Below, in pieces: positions 18,885 through 28,525 of a stretch of 64,000 nt of DNA. The notes beneath the pieces are model-generated. The model was not told the DNA's origin. It ran no database searches and saw only the letters and a program-made list of their open reading frames with translations. The first letter of the stretch is position 1, and each line of letters opens with the position of its first letter. Origin of the DNA: Blastococcus aggregatus (GTDB lineage: Bacteria > Actinomycetota > Actinomycetes > Mycobacteriales > Geodermatophilaceae); assembly GCF_900221005.1 (NCBI RefSeq), contig NZ_OBQI01000002.1, positions 434,001 to 498,000 of the forward strand. The letters are read 5' to 3'. The translations under genes and the position numbers were made by a program.

Positions 18885-20512
18885 CGGGCGCCGCCGGCGG
18901 CCGGCACGCCCGCCTCGACGGAGTCCTCCTCGGCGGGCGGTGCACCCCCGTCGCGCTCCGCCGCACGGCGGCGACGGACCGCGCCCGCGGCCGTCCGGAT
19001 GCCGGCCTCCAGCAGGACCGCCATCAGCAGTCCGGTGGCGAAGGCGGCGTGCACGTTGTGCTTGGCCAGCTCGTAGTAGCCGTCGCTGAGCGCCAGCAGC
19101 GACTGGCTTCCCGCGTAGCCCGTCAGCAGCAGGGCCAGGACGCCGCGCACAGCGCGGCCCGCCTCCTCCGACCGGGCCCAGCGCACCCCGAACACGGCCG
19201 CACCCAGCCACAGGAAGGAGATCGCCGGTACCGGCCAGCCCTGCGGCAGGAGGCCGAGCACCCAGAACACCGGGCTCGGGCGCTCGGCGAGCCGTGGTTC
19301 GTCCCCGGGCTCACCGGGGAGGTTGGCCAGGTAGTCGACCCGGGCGTCGGCGACGGCGTCGAACGACCGCGGGACCAGCTCGAGGAACCGGTCGGGATGG
19401 GTGGCGAAGAACTCCAGGTAGGTCTTCCAGGAGAAGACGGTCCAGGCGTTGTCCTCGATGTCCGGGTCGTTCCACGGCGTGTCCTCCTCCCACGCGTTCG
19501 TGCCGGCGAAGCGGGCCAGCTCGGGCGGCAGCCCCATCTCCGCCAGGTCCGCCTCCGGGTCGTCGGACTCCACCAGGAGGGTGTGGAAGAGCAGGTTGTA
19601 CTTGTTGCCGTTGCTCAGCCCCTCGCCCTGACTCATCGCCGTCAGGCCCAGCACTCCCCCGCCGAGCGCCAGCACCGCGACCAGGGCCGCGATCGGACGG
19701 CGGAGGCTCCACCGGCCCGGCTGCGCGGGCCGGCTCCGGTACCGGCGGCTGAGCAGCAGGGCGAGCCCGACGGCCGGGAGGACGGTGATCAGCGCGGTCT
19801 TGGCGGCCCCGGTGAACACGACGGCCAGCCCCAGGAACAGCAGCCACGGCCACGTCCGGTGCACGACCAGCCCGACGATCGCGGCGCACACCCACAGCAG
19901 CCCGATGAAGCCGCCCTGGTCGGTGTAGCCGGAGTTGAGGTAGGTGACGAACCCGATGTCGCTGACGGCCACCACGACCAGGGCGACCAGCGGCCAGCGC
20001 GCACCCGCGCCGCCGGGCAGGGCGAGGAACAGCGCCGCGGCCCCCAAGCCGAGCAGCACCGCGCCGACTCCGGCCATGACCGACATGTCGAAGCCGTCGT
20101 CGCCGGTCACCAGCCGGGTGACCCAGTAGGTGAGCCGCAGCAGGGGCCGCCAGGAGGTGGCGTACTGCCAGTTCTCACCCGGGCAGCGGTTGCCCGCGTC
20201 GTAGTCGCTCTCGAACCCCTGCTGCGAGGAGGCCGGGCCGATGACGAGGCCCAGCCGGCAGACCAGCCGGTCGGCGTCCCCGTTGTCCGCGAGCCCCACC
20301 GTCCCGCTCACGAACAGCTGGGCCAGGACCACCGCCGTCGTCACGGCGAGGACGACGGTGGCGCCCACGGCCCGGACCCGTCCGGGGAGGCGGGCCGGCG
20401 GCTGCTCGTCGGTCGGTCCGCCGGCCGGGCGCAGGTCGCGGGAGAGACGCACGACGACCATCTTCCGCGATGTCGGAGCCCCGTGCGGGCTGCGCCGGTC
20501 CGGATGCGTCAC
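18881..20512 (-). CDS. Polytopic membrane protein, putative glycan hexosyltransferase (WsfD-like)
   Basis: 543 aa with about 10 membrane segments. After the first segment comes an extracytoplasmic acidic motif, GLADNGDADRLVCRLGL, resembling the NGD motif of WsfD-like GT-C enzymes that use lipid-linked sugars. A large loop (about 300-390) has FSWKTYLEFFATHPDRFLELVPRS. The GTG at 20512 is 1 nt after manC ends, so it is translated with manC; an in-frame ATG at 20461 is an alternative. Likely role: sugar transfer or modification in envelope glycan assembly, inferred from fold and neighbours. Confidence 0.7.
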   Translation of the reverse strand: MTHPDRRSPHGAPTSRKMVVVRLSRDLRPAGGPTDEQPPARLPGRVRAVGATVVLAVTTAVVLAQLFVSGTVGLADNGDADRLVCRLGLVIGPASSQQGFESDYDAGNRCPGENWQYATSWRPLLRLTYWVTRLVTGDDGFDMSVMAGVGAVLLGLGAAALFLALPGGAGARWPLVALVVVAVSDIGFVTYLNSGYTDQGGFIGLLWVCAAIVGLVVHRTWPWLLFLGLAVVFTGAAKTALITVLPAVGLALLLSRRYRSRPAQPGRWSLRRPIAALVAVLALGGGVLGLTAMSQGEGLSNGNKYNLLFHTLLVESDDPEADLAEMGLPPELARFAGTNAWEEDTPWNDPDIEDNAWTVFSWKTYLEFFATHPDRFLELVPRSFDAVADARVDYLANLPGEPGDEPRLAERPSPVFWVLGLLPQGWPVPAISFLWLGAAVFGVRWARSEEAGRAVRGVLALLLTGYAGSQSLLALSDGYYELAKHNVHAAFATGLLMAVLLEAGIRTAAGAVRRRRAAERDGGAPPAEEDSVEAGVPAAGGAR

Positions 20513-20513
20513 A

Positions 20514-21614
20514 TCAGCTGAAGCGCGCCCCGTGCCGGGATTCCACCTCGGCGAGCAACTGCTTGACCCGCTCCGCGTCGCCCACGGGGCAGACCATCGT
20601 GACGTCGGCGGTGTGCACGACGACGCAGTCGCGCACCCCGAGCAGCGCCACGAGGTGCTCCGGGTCGTCGGAGAGGACCACGTTGCCCGAGCTGTCGAGC
20701 AGCACCCTCAGGCCCCGGCCGGCGTTGCCCGCGTCGTCGGTCTCCAGGGTGTTCGCCAGCGCCGGCCACGAGCCGATGTCCAGCCACTCCACGTCCAGGT
20801 CGACGACGGCGACCCGGCCCGGCTCCGCGGCCGCGGGCTCGAGCACGGCGTAGTCCACGCTGATCTTCGGCAGGGTCGGGAAGACCTCGGCCAGGACGGC
20901 GTCGCGCTCCGGACCCGCCGGGGCGGCCACGATGCGGGCCAGGCCCTTGGCGCTCTCGGGCAGGTGGTCGGCCAGCGCGTCGAGCACCGTCTGCGCCCGC
21001 CAGACGAACATGCCCGAGTTCCAGACGTACTCCCCCGACGCCAGGTAGGCCTCGGCGGTGGCGCGGTCGGGCTTCTCCCGGAAGGACGCCGCCTCCGACG
21101 CGCCGGCGACCTCGGTCGGCGCGCCCTTCTGCACGTAGCCGAAGCCGGTCGCCGGGGAGGTCGGCGTGACGCCGAGCGTCACCAGCGCCGAGGGGCGCAC
21201 GCCGAGGAGGTCGTAAGCGGTGGTCAGCGCCGTGACGAAGCGCTCGACCGGGCGGATCACGTGGTCGGCGCTGACGACGGCGAGCTCGGCGTCCGGGTCG
21301 ACGTCGGCCACCAGCGCGGCGGTGAGGCCGACGGCGTTGGCGGTGTCCCGCGCCATGGGCTCGAGGACCAGCCGGTCGGCGCGCAGCCGCGGCAGGGCGG
21401 CGCGCACCATGTCGGCGTAGCGGGCGGCGGTGCACACCCAGATCTGCTCGGCCGGCAGCACCGCCTCGAGGCGGGTGAACGCCTCCTCCAGCAGGCTGTG
21501 CGCGCCGCCGTCCTCGTCGGCGACGACGTCGAGCAGCTGCTTGGGGCGCTGGGCGCGGGACAGCGGCCACAGCCGCGTGCCGGAGCCGCCCGCCATGATC
21601 ACGGCGTGTCGCAT
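20514..21614 (-). CDS. manC: Mannose-1-phosphate guanylyltransferase
   Basis: Makes GDP-mannose from mannose-1-phosphate and GTP. 366 aa, single-domain type (no PMI fusion). Signature motifs: MAGGSGTRLWPLSRAQRPKQLL, the VVSADHVIRP substrate loop, GFGYVQKG, FREKPDRATAEAYL and WNSGMFVWRA. A strong AGGAGG lies 9 nt before the ATG at 21614. It follows the wbbL gene by 11 nt, the same pair as Rv3264c-Rv3265c. GDP-mannose feeds Gmd in the locus at 27544 and mannosyltransferases generally. Confidence 0.97.
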   Translation of the reverse strand: MRHAVIMAGGSGTRLWPLSRAQRPKQLLDVVADEDGGAHSLLEEAFTRLEAVLPAEQIWVCTAARYADMVRAALPRLRADRLVLEPMARDTANAVGLTAALVADVDPDAELAVVSADHVIRPVERFVTALTTAYDLLGVRPSALVTLGVTPTSPATGFGYVQKGAPTEVAGASEAASFREKPDRATAEAYLASGEYVWNSGMFVWRAQTVLDALADHLPESAKGLARIVAAPAGPERDAVLAEVFPTLPKISVDYAVLEPAAAEPGRVAVVDLDVEWLDIGSWPALANTLETDDAGNAGRGLRVLLDSSGNVVLSDDPEHLVALLGVRDCVVVHTADVTMVCPVGDAERVKQLLAEVESRHGARFS

Positions 21615-21625
21615 CGCGTGTCCTC

Positions 21626-22573
21626 CTACTGGCCGGTGCCGGGGTGGCCGGGGTGGTCGTGCGGCAGCTGGTCGACGGTCTGCTGCGGCTGCGCGCCGGC
21701 GTCCACCCGGCTGCTGGCGTAGGAGAGCAGCATCCGGGCGCCGAGACCGGCCCGGAGGGCGGCCCGCAGCGGCGCGTGGCGACGCCGCGGGAAGTCGGCG
21801 GAGAGGTACCGCAGCGCGCTCGTGTGGTGCACCCGCTGCATGCGGCGGGCCGAGCGCCGGGTGGCGTGGCCGCCCTCGTGGGTCACCACCGAGGTGGGCA
21901 CGTAGACGTGCAGCCAGCCCCGCTGGCCGAGGCGGCGGGCGAGGTCGACGTCCTCGAAGTACATGAAGTAGCCGGGGTCGAAGCCGCCCACCGACGCGTA
22001 CGCGGCGAGGTCGACGAGCAGGCAGCTGCCCGAGAGCCAGCCCGCGGGGCGCTCGGTGATCTCGTCGCGCTCGCGGCGGTAGCGCGCCGTCCACGGGTTG
22101 GCCGGCCAGACCCAGCCGAGCAGGGCGTGCCCGATGCCGGTCGACAGCGACGGGAGGTCGCGGGCCGAGGGGTAGATCGTCCCCTCGGGGGTGCGGATGG
22201 CCGGGCCCAGCGTCGCCGCGCGGGGCCAGCGCTCCGCGGCCTCGAGCAGCTCGTCGACCGCACCCGGCTCGAAGCGGACGTCGGGGTTCGCCACGATGGC
22301 GTACCCGGAGGTGGCGCCGGCCAGCGCGGCGTTCGCGGCGGCGCCGTAGCCGACGTTGCCGCCGGTGCGCAGCAGCGTCACCTCGGCGCGCTGCCGCGCC
22401 GCCCGCTCGGGGACGCCGTCGGTCGAGCCGTTGTCGGCGAGGACGACCTCGTAGGGCCGGTCCGTGGCCTCGGAGAGGGAGTCGAGGAACCCCTGGAGCG
22501 TCTCGCCCGGCGAGTACGTCACCACCACCACCCGGAGCGGCGCGTCGACCGGGGCGCTGTGCACGGAGGTCAC
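21626..22573 (-). CDS. wbbL: GT2 rhamnosyltransferase, WbbL type
   Basis: Transfers L-rhamnose from dTDP-rhamnose to the decaprenyl-linked GlcNAc, forming the arabinogalactan linker disaccharide (known for mycobacterial WbbL). 315 aa. GT-A fold: VVVVTYSPGETLQGFL at the N-terminus, LADNGSTDG, TGGNVGYGAAANAAL, IVANPDVRFEPGAV (metal-binding Asp region), and GYFMYFEDVDLARRLGQRGW. GTG start at 22573 overlaps the upstream GT4 by 4 nt. The manC partner and the local order match Rv3264c-Rv3265c. Confidence 0.9.
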   Translation of the reverse strand: MTSVHSAPVDAPLRVVVVTYSPGETLQGFLDSLSEATDRPYEVVLADNGSTDGVPERAARQRAEVTLLRTGGNVGYGAAANAALAGATSGYAIVANPDVRFEPGAVDELLEAAERWPRAATLGPAIRTPEGTIYPSARDLPSLSTGIGHALLGWVWPANPWTARYRRERDEITERPAGWLSGSCLLVDLAAYASVGGFDPGYFMYFEDVDLARRLGQRGWLHVYVPTSVVTHEGGHATRRSARRMQRVHHTSALRYLSADFPRRRHAPLRAALRAGLGARMLLSYASSRVDAGAQPQQTVDQLPHDHPGHPGTGQ

Positions 22574-23736
22574 CCTACGTCGGGCCCGCGGCGCCCCAGG
22601 GAGGGTCTCGCGGCGGCCGCGTAGGCGTGCCGGTGCTGCTCCGCGCAGGCCTGCCAGGTGAAACCGGCGGCCCGCGCCACCGCCGCGGCGGACAGCCGCG
22701 CGCGCTCCTCCGGCGCGGCGAGCAGCTCCCCCAGCCGCTGCCCGATCGACCCGGCGTCGTACCCGGTGTAGGCCACGGCGTCCCCGCCCACCTCCGGCAG
22801 CGCGAGCGACCGGGTGGTGAGCACCGGCGCGCCGCAGGCCATCGCCTCGAGCACCGGCAGCCCGAACCCCTCGGCCAGGCTCGGGTACGCCAGCACCTCC
22901 GCGCCGCCCAGGAACCCGGCGAGCAGCTCCAGCGGCAGGTACCCCGGCCGGACCACCTCCAGCCCGTCGGGCACGCGGGCGAGCACCTCGTCCACCCGCT
23001 CGTCCCAGCCGCGGCCGCCGGCGAGCACGAGCGCCGGCGGGTCGGGCAGCCCGGCCACCGCCTGCTGCCACCCCTCGATCAGCGCGGGCACGTTCTTGCG
23101 CGGCTCGATCGTGCCGAGGAAGCCGACGTAGCGGCCGGCGCGCAGCCCCAGGTGCCGGCGGGCCGCCGCGACCTCCTGCTCCGAGGGAACGTGGAAGCGG
23201 GCGGCGTCGACCCCGTGGTGGGCGACCTCCACCTGGCCGTGCACGCCCCGCGTCACCCGGCTCAGCTCGTCCAGCGTCGCCTGCGAGGGCACCACGCATC
23301 GGGCGGCGCGGCGCAGCGACGCCGTCGTCCAGGCCCGGAAGAAGGTGCGCTTGACCCGCTGGTGGACCTCGGGGTGGGTGAAGAAGGTGGCGTCGTGCAG
23401 CGTGGTCACCACGGGCAGGCCCGCGGCCAGCGGCATCGTGTAGTGCGGGCAGTGCAGGACCTGGGCGCCCACCTCGCGGGCCACCCGCGGCAGACCGACC
23501 TGCTCCCAGGCCAGCCGGGCGGGCCGGCGCGCGATCGCCTCCGGCGCGGGGACGACGCGGGCGCCGGGCAGCAGCTCCCGGTAGTACGCCTCGTCGCGGT
23601 GCTGGCAGACCACGGCGAGGTCGGTGCCCAGCTCGGCCAGCGCGGGCAGCAGCTGGTCGACGTACCGCCCCACACCGCCCCGGTCCTCGGGTACCGCCGT
23701 GGCGTCGACCAGGACGCGGGGCATGGCCTCGGACAC
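22570..23736 (-). CDS. Family 4 glycosyltransferase
   Basis: 388 aa GT-B enzyme. Acceptor domain opens with MPRVLVDATAVPEDRGGVGRYVDQLL; donor domain shows VGFLGTIEPRKNVPALIEGW and the E-x7-E type motif AYPSLAEGFGLPVLEAMACGAPVLT. Probably mannosyl or related GDP-sugar transferase. GTG start at 23736 is 6 nt after a TAGGCT box; an ATG at residue 5 is an alternative. First gene of a minus-strand unit GT4 - wbbL - manC - WsfD-like - AlkA-like, each overlapping or nearly abutting the next. Substrate specificity cannot be read from sequence. Confidence 0.92.
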   Translation of the reverse strand: MSEAMPRVLVDATAVPEDRGGVGRYVDQLLPALAELGTDLAVVCQHRDEAYYRELLPGARVVPAPEAIARRPARLAWEQVGLPRVAREVGAQVLHCPHYTMPLAAGLPVVTTLHDATFFTHPEVHQRVKRTFFRAWTTASLRRAARCVVPSQATLDELSRVTRGVHGQVEVAHHGVDAARFHVPSEQEVAAARRHLGLRAGRYVGFLGTIEPRKNVPALIEGWQQAVAGLPDPPALVLAGGRGWDERVDEVLARVPDGLEVVRPGYLPLELLAGFLGGAEVLAYPSLAEGFGLPVLEAMACGAPVLTTRSLALPEVGGDAVAYTGYDAGSIGQRLGELLAAPEERARLSAAAVARAAGFTWQACAEQHRHAYAAAARPSLGRRGPDVG

Positions 23737-23742
23737 CGGTGG

Positions 23743-23748
23743 AGCCTA
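23743..23748 (-). promoter_or_regulatory. Leaderless-type -10 box before the GT4-wbbL-manC unit
   Basis: TAGGCT on the minus strand, 6 nt before the GTG at 23736. Confidence 0.5.
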
Positions 23749-23888
23749 GCGCCGGAGCCGATGCCCGCCCGCGGCGCCGGGAGCACCGCGGCCGCTGTGT
23801 CACGATGGGGGTGCCCGGCCTCCGGCCCCCTCCCGTGCGAGCTGCCGTGTCGCGTTCCACCTGGCCGCGCCCAGTCGAAGGACATCCC

Positions 23889-25211
23889 ATGCTGCCCCAG
23901 ACCACCGGTGACGGTGCCGCGACGACCGCCCTCGTCGACGCCGCCGCGCCCGCCGCCGGCACGCCCGCCTCCAGCGACGCGGCCACGACCCGGAAGGGCC
24001 GGCTGGAGTTCCTCGACGCGCTGCGCGGCATCGCCGCGCTGGTCGTGGCGGTGCAGCACCTCGGGGAGACCCAGTGGGTCGGCCTGCTGGGCTGGTCGCA
24101 CCACTGGTTCCGGCTGGGCGAGTTCGGCGTCCTGGTCTTCTTCCTCTGCAGCGGGTTCATCATCCCGGCGTCGCTGGAGCGCCGGAACGACCTCGTCGAG
24201 TTCTGGATCGGCCGGTTCTTCCGGTTGTGGCCGCTCTACCTCGCCGTCCTCGCCGTGGCCATCGGCGCCTGGGCCGTCTCCGACCGGCTGACCGCGCCGG
24301 GCGGCTACCGCCTCGTCGAGGACTCGCTGCTGAACACCACCATGCTGCAGGTCTTCACCACCCGGCCCCTGGTGATCGGGGCCTCCTGGACGCTGGGCTA
24401 CGAGCTCGTCTTCTACCTGCTGGTGTCCGTGCTCTTCCTGCTCAACGTGCACCGGAGCTCGGCGGCGACGGCGGTGCTGCTGCTGGTCTCGGCCCTCGCG
24501 CTGGGCGGCACGACCACCGCGTTCATGATCCAGCAGCGGCCGGACCACTGGTGGACCTTCCCGGTCGCCGGCCTCCTGCTGCTCCTGGTGGTCGCCGGAC
24601 GCGTGCCCGGCCTCGCCTCGCGCGCGGCGCTGCTGGCCATGGGGAGCGTCGTGGTCGTGGCCCTGGCCAACCGGCCGCACGCGATGTACTTCTCGCTGCT
24701 CCTGCTCGGGTCGATGTTCGTCGGCACCGTGCTCTACCGCTGGACGGCGGGGCAGCTGAGCGGCCGGACCGCCGCGACCGTGTACGCCCTCGGCGTGGTC
24801 GTCATCGTCCTGTGCCAGTACACCTGGCACGTCGGCTACCTCGAGCCGATCAGCGGGGAGACCCCCAGCTGGCTCACCCAGACCGCGACGTTCCTCGGCG
24901 CGTACGCCGTGTTCGGTGCCGCGCTGATGCTGCGCCGGTTCCGCTGGCCCCGCCCGCTGGTCTACCTCGGGACCATCAGCTACTCGGTCTACCTGCTGCA
25001 CGCGCTGGTGCTGCTGCTCGTCCTCCCGCGCGTGCCCGGCGGCGCCTGGGCGAACTTCGCCCTGCTGATGGCGGTCACCGTGGTCGGGGCGGCCCTCACC
25101 TACCGGTTCGTCGAGCGGCCGGGCATCGCGCTGGGCCGCCGGGTCATCGCCGCCCGGCGGGCCCGGCTGGCGGCGCGGCCCGTCGCGGCGGAGGGCGTCC
25201 GGGCGGACTAG
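23889..25211 (+). CDS. Acyltransferase family 3 (OafA/YrhL-like) membrane protein
   Basis: 440 aa from the ATG at 23889. After a 35-residue cytosolic lead comes the family opening RLEFLDALRGIAALVVAVQHL with the conserved catalytic-region His, then FFLCSGFIIPASLERR and FRLWPLYLAVL. About 10 membrane spans. Such enzymes O-acetylate or otherwise acylate surface sugars. Its place among the glycosyltransferases suggests modification of the exported polysaccharide. It converges with the next GT4, overlapping by 4 nt. Confidence 0.92.
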   Translation: MLPQTTGDGAATTALVDAAAPAAGTPASSDAATTRKGRLEFLDALRGIAALVVAVQHLGETQWVGLLGWSHHWFRLGEFGVLVFFLCSGFIIPASLERRNDLVEFWIGRFFRLWPLYLAVLAVAIGAWAVSDRLTAPGGYRLVEDSLLNTTMLQVFTTRPLVIGASWTLGYELVFYLLVSVLFLLNVHRSSAATAVLLLVSALALGGTTTAFMIQQRPDHWWTFPVAGLLLLLVVAGRVPGLASRAALLAMGSVVVVALANRPHAMYFSLLLLGSMFVGTVLYRWTAGQLSGRTAATVYALGVVVIVLCQYTWHVGYLEPISGETPSWLTQTATFLGAYAVFGAALMLRRFRWPRPLVYLGTISYSVYLLHALVLLLVLPRVPGGAWANFALLMAVTVVGAALTYRFVERPGIALGRRVIAARRARLAARPVAAEGVRAD

Positions 25212-26311
25212 GGGCGCAGCTCCCGGTAGAGCTCCCACAGCCGGCCGGCCGCGCCGGTCCAGGAGAACTCCGCGGCCCGGGCCCGGCCCCGGCGCACCAG
25301 GTCGCGGCGCAGGTCGTCGGCGCCCACCACCCGTGCCAGCACGGTAGCCAGCGCCGCGGCGTCACCGACCGGCGCGACCGCGGTCGCCCCGCCCCCGACC
25401 TCCACGAGTGCCGGGTCGTCGGAGGTGACCACCGGCACGCCCGCGGCCATGCCCTCGAGTGCGGGCAGCCCGAAGCCCTCCGCCCGGCTCGGCACGACCA
25501 CCGCCGCGGCCCCGTGCAGCAGGGCGGCCAGGTCGGCGTCGGGGATCCGGCCGAGCGCGCGGACCCGGCCGGTCGGCAGGCCCGCGCCGGCCGCCAGGCC
25601 CGCGAGGTCGACGTCGCCCCACCCGGGCTGACCGGCCACCAGCAGCGGGAGGTCGGGGGCACCCGGTCGCCCGAGGGCGGCGATCAGGACGTCGAGCCCC
25701 TTGCGCGGCTCGAGGGTCGCCGTCGTCATCAGGTAGCCGCCCGGGACGGCGCCGAGCGCGGCCAGCCGGTCGGCGGAGTCGGCCGGCAGGGCGAGCCGCC
25801 CGGAGACGCCCTCCCCCACCACGACCACGGGGCAGCGCAGGTCGAGGTGCTCGGCCAGCGCGCGGGCGACCGCCTCGGTGGGGACGACGACGGCGGCCGC
25901 GGACGCCGCGGTCCGCTCGCCCATCCGGCGGTGCCAGTGGGCGCCGCGGGGGGTGAGGGTCTCCGGATGGGTCCACGGCACCGCGTCGTGCACGGTCACC
26001 ACCACCGGCAGCCGGCTCCCCAGCGGCGCGAGCAGCGTGGGTGCGTGCAGCAGGTCGACCTGCCGCGGGCGGGGCCGCGCGGACCGCTCCCAGGCCGCGA
26101 CCAGGGCCCGGCGCGGCAGCGGGAGCCGCGCGGGTCCTAGCACCCCCGGCACCCGGGCCGCCGCGGCATCCCGGTGCCAGGCCGTCCAGCCGGCGACCGA
26201 GTCGCCGGGGCCGGCGGTGGCCGCCAGGGCCTCGGCCACCTCGGCGGCGTACCGGCCCGTCCCGCCCGGCACGGGGGCCAGCAACTGCTCGACGACCACT
26301 CCTACCCGCAC
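25208..26311 (-). CDS. Family 4 glycosyltransferase
   Basis: 367 aa GT-B fold. Opens MRVGVVVEQLLAPVPGGTGRYAAEVA (GTG start), with VTVHDAVPWTHPETLTPRG in the acceptor domain and TTATLEPRKGLDVLIAAL, then VPSRAEGFGLPALEGMAAGVPVVTSD in the donor domain. Closely similar in layout to the gene on the other side of the divergent promoter (26343-27449), so the two likely arose by duplication. No ribosome site; a TAGGGT box lies 6 nt upstream of the GTG. Substrate unknown. Confidence 0.92.
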   Translation of the reverse strand: MRVGVVVEQLLAPVPGGTGRYAAEVAEALAATAGPGDSVAGWTAWHRDAAAARVPGVLGPARLPLPRRALVAAWERSARPRPRQVDLLHAPTLLAPLGSRLPVVVTVHDAVPWTHPETLTPRGAHWHRRMGERTAASAAAVVVPTEAVARALAEHLDLRCPVVVVGEGVSGRLALPADSADRLAALGAVPGGYLMTTATLEPRKGLDVLIAALGRPGAPDLPLLVAGQPGWGDVDLAGLAAGAGLPTGRVRALGRIPDADLAALLHGAAAVVVPSRAEGFGLPALEGMAAGVPVVTSDDPALVEVGGGATAVAPVGDAAALATVLARVVGADDLRRDLVRRGRARAAEFSWTGAAGRLWELYRELRP

Positions 26312-26317
26312 CCCCCG

Positions 26318-26323
26318 ACCCTA
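26318..26323 (-). promoter_or_regulatory. Leaderless-type -10 box of the GT4 gene at 25208-26311
   Basis: TAGGGT on the minus strand with a 6-nt gap to the GTG at 26311; same hexamer and spacing as the manB promoter. Confidence 0.55.
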
Positions 26324-26342
26324 GGTGCGGGACGATGCGGCG

Positions 26343-27449
26343 GTGCGCATAGGACTGGACGCCACCCCGCTGCTCGGCCCCCGCACCGGCGTCGGCCGGT
26401 ACACCGGAGAACTCGTGCGCGAGCTGGCCGCCACCGGCGAGGACGAGGTCGTCGCCACCGCCTTCACCTTCCGCGGCACCGAGCGGCTCCGGGACGCCGT
26501 CCCCGCGTCGGTGCAGGTGCGGGCGCGCCGCATGCCGGCCCGCCTGCTGCGCGAGCTGTGGCGGCGGACCGACCTCCCGCCCGTCTCCTGGTCCGCCGGC
26601 CGGGTCGACCTCTTCCACGGCACCAACTTCGTGCTGCCGCCGGTGGGCCGGGCGGCCGGCGTCGTGACGGTCCACGACCTCTCCTTCCTGCGCACCCGGG
26701 ACGCGGTCGACGCCGCCTCGCGCGCCTACCGGGAGCTCGTGCCGCGCAGCATCGAGCGCGCCGCGGTGGTGCTCACCCCCAGCCAGGCGGTCGCCGACGA
26801 GGTCACGGCCGAGTACGGCACCGATCCGGCCCGCGTCCTGGCCACCCCGCTCGGCGTCGCCCCCCACTGGCTGCGCGCCGAGCGCCCGGAGGCCGCGTGG
26901 CTGGCCGCCCGGGGGCTGCCCGAGGACTACGTCGTCGCCGTCGGCACGCTCGAGCCGCGGAAGGGGCTGCAGACCCTCGTCGACGCCTTCGTCCCCCTCC
27001 TCGCCGGCGATCCGGCGGCCCCCGATCTCGTCCTCGTCGGGCCCCAGGGGTGGGGTACCGCGCTGGACCTCAGCCGGCTGCCCGCCGACCGGGTCCACCT
27101 GACCGGCTTCCTCGGGGACGACGAGCTCCGCCAGGTGGTCGCCGGCAGCCGGGGCCTGGCGTTCCCCTCGCGCTACGAGGGGTTCGGCCTCCCGCCGCTG
27201 GAGGCGCTGGCCTGCGGCCGGCCGGTGGTGGTGAGCGACCTCCCGGTGATGCACGAGGTGCTGGGCGAGCACGGCCGCTACGTACCGGTCGGGGACGTGG
27301 ACTCCCTCGCCGACGCGATCGGCCGGCTGCCGCGCGACCGGGACGAGGCGGCGGAGGCCGCCCACCGCTCCCACGCGGCCGCGTTCACGTGGACGCGGTG
27401 CGCCGAGCGCACCCGCGCCGCCTACGCGCTGGCTCTTCCGACGGGGTGA
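26343..27449 (+). CDS. Family 4 glycosyltransferase
   Basis: 368 aa from the GTG at 26343 (another GTG at 26325 is in frame). N-terminus VRIGLDATPLLGPRTGVGRYTGEL; VTVHDLSFLRTRDAVD; donor domain VAVGTLEPRKGLQTLVDAF and FPSRYEGFGLPPLEALACGRPVVVSDL. Members with this EPRKG and EGFGLPPLEA pair include mannosyl- and rhamnosyltransferases that use GDP-sugars. It is followed by gmd, which makes the GDP-deoxysugar. Divergent from a sister GT4. Confidence 0.92.
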   Translation: MRIGLDATPLLGPRTGVGRYTGELVRELAATGEDEVVATAFTFRGTERLRDAVPASVQVRARRMPARLLRELWRRTDLPPVSWSAGRVDLFHGTNFVLPPVGRAAGVVTVHDLSFLRTRDAVDAASRAYRELVPRSIERAAVVLTPSQAVADEVTAEYGTDPARVLATPLGVAPHWLRAERPEAAWLAARGLPEDYVVAVGTLEPRKGLQTLVDAFVPLLAGDPAAPDLVLVGPQGWGTALDLSRLPADRVHLTGFLGDDELRQVVAGSRGLAFPSRYEGFGLPPLEALACGRPVVVSDLPVMHEVLGEHGRYVPVGDVDSLADAIGRLPRDRDEAAEAAHRSHAAAFTWTRCAERTRAAYALALPTG

Positions 27450-27502
27450 GGAACCGCCCCGATTCCCGGACACCGGCGGCCGGCCTGGCTAACCTCTGGC
27501 TG

Positions 27503-27521
27503 CTGCGGCTTCCCGCCGCAG
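27503..27521 (+). promoter_or_regulatory. gmd leader: hairpin after a -10-like box
   Basis: A TAACCT box at 27490-27495 is followed by a perfect hairpin (CTGCGGC-N5-GCCGCAG) and then GGGGAGGAAG, the ribosome site of gmd. The hairpin could act as an attenuator or stabilise the mRNA 5' end. Confidence 0.4.
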
Positions 27522-27543
27522 GGGAGGAAGACGAGGGACTCGC

Positions 27544-28524
<981 letters not shown>

Positions 28525-28525
28525 G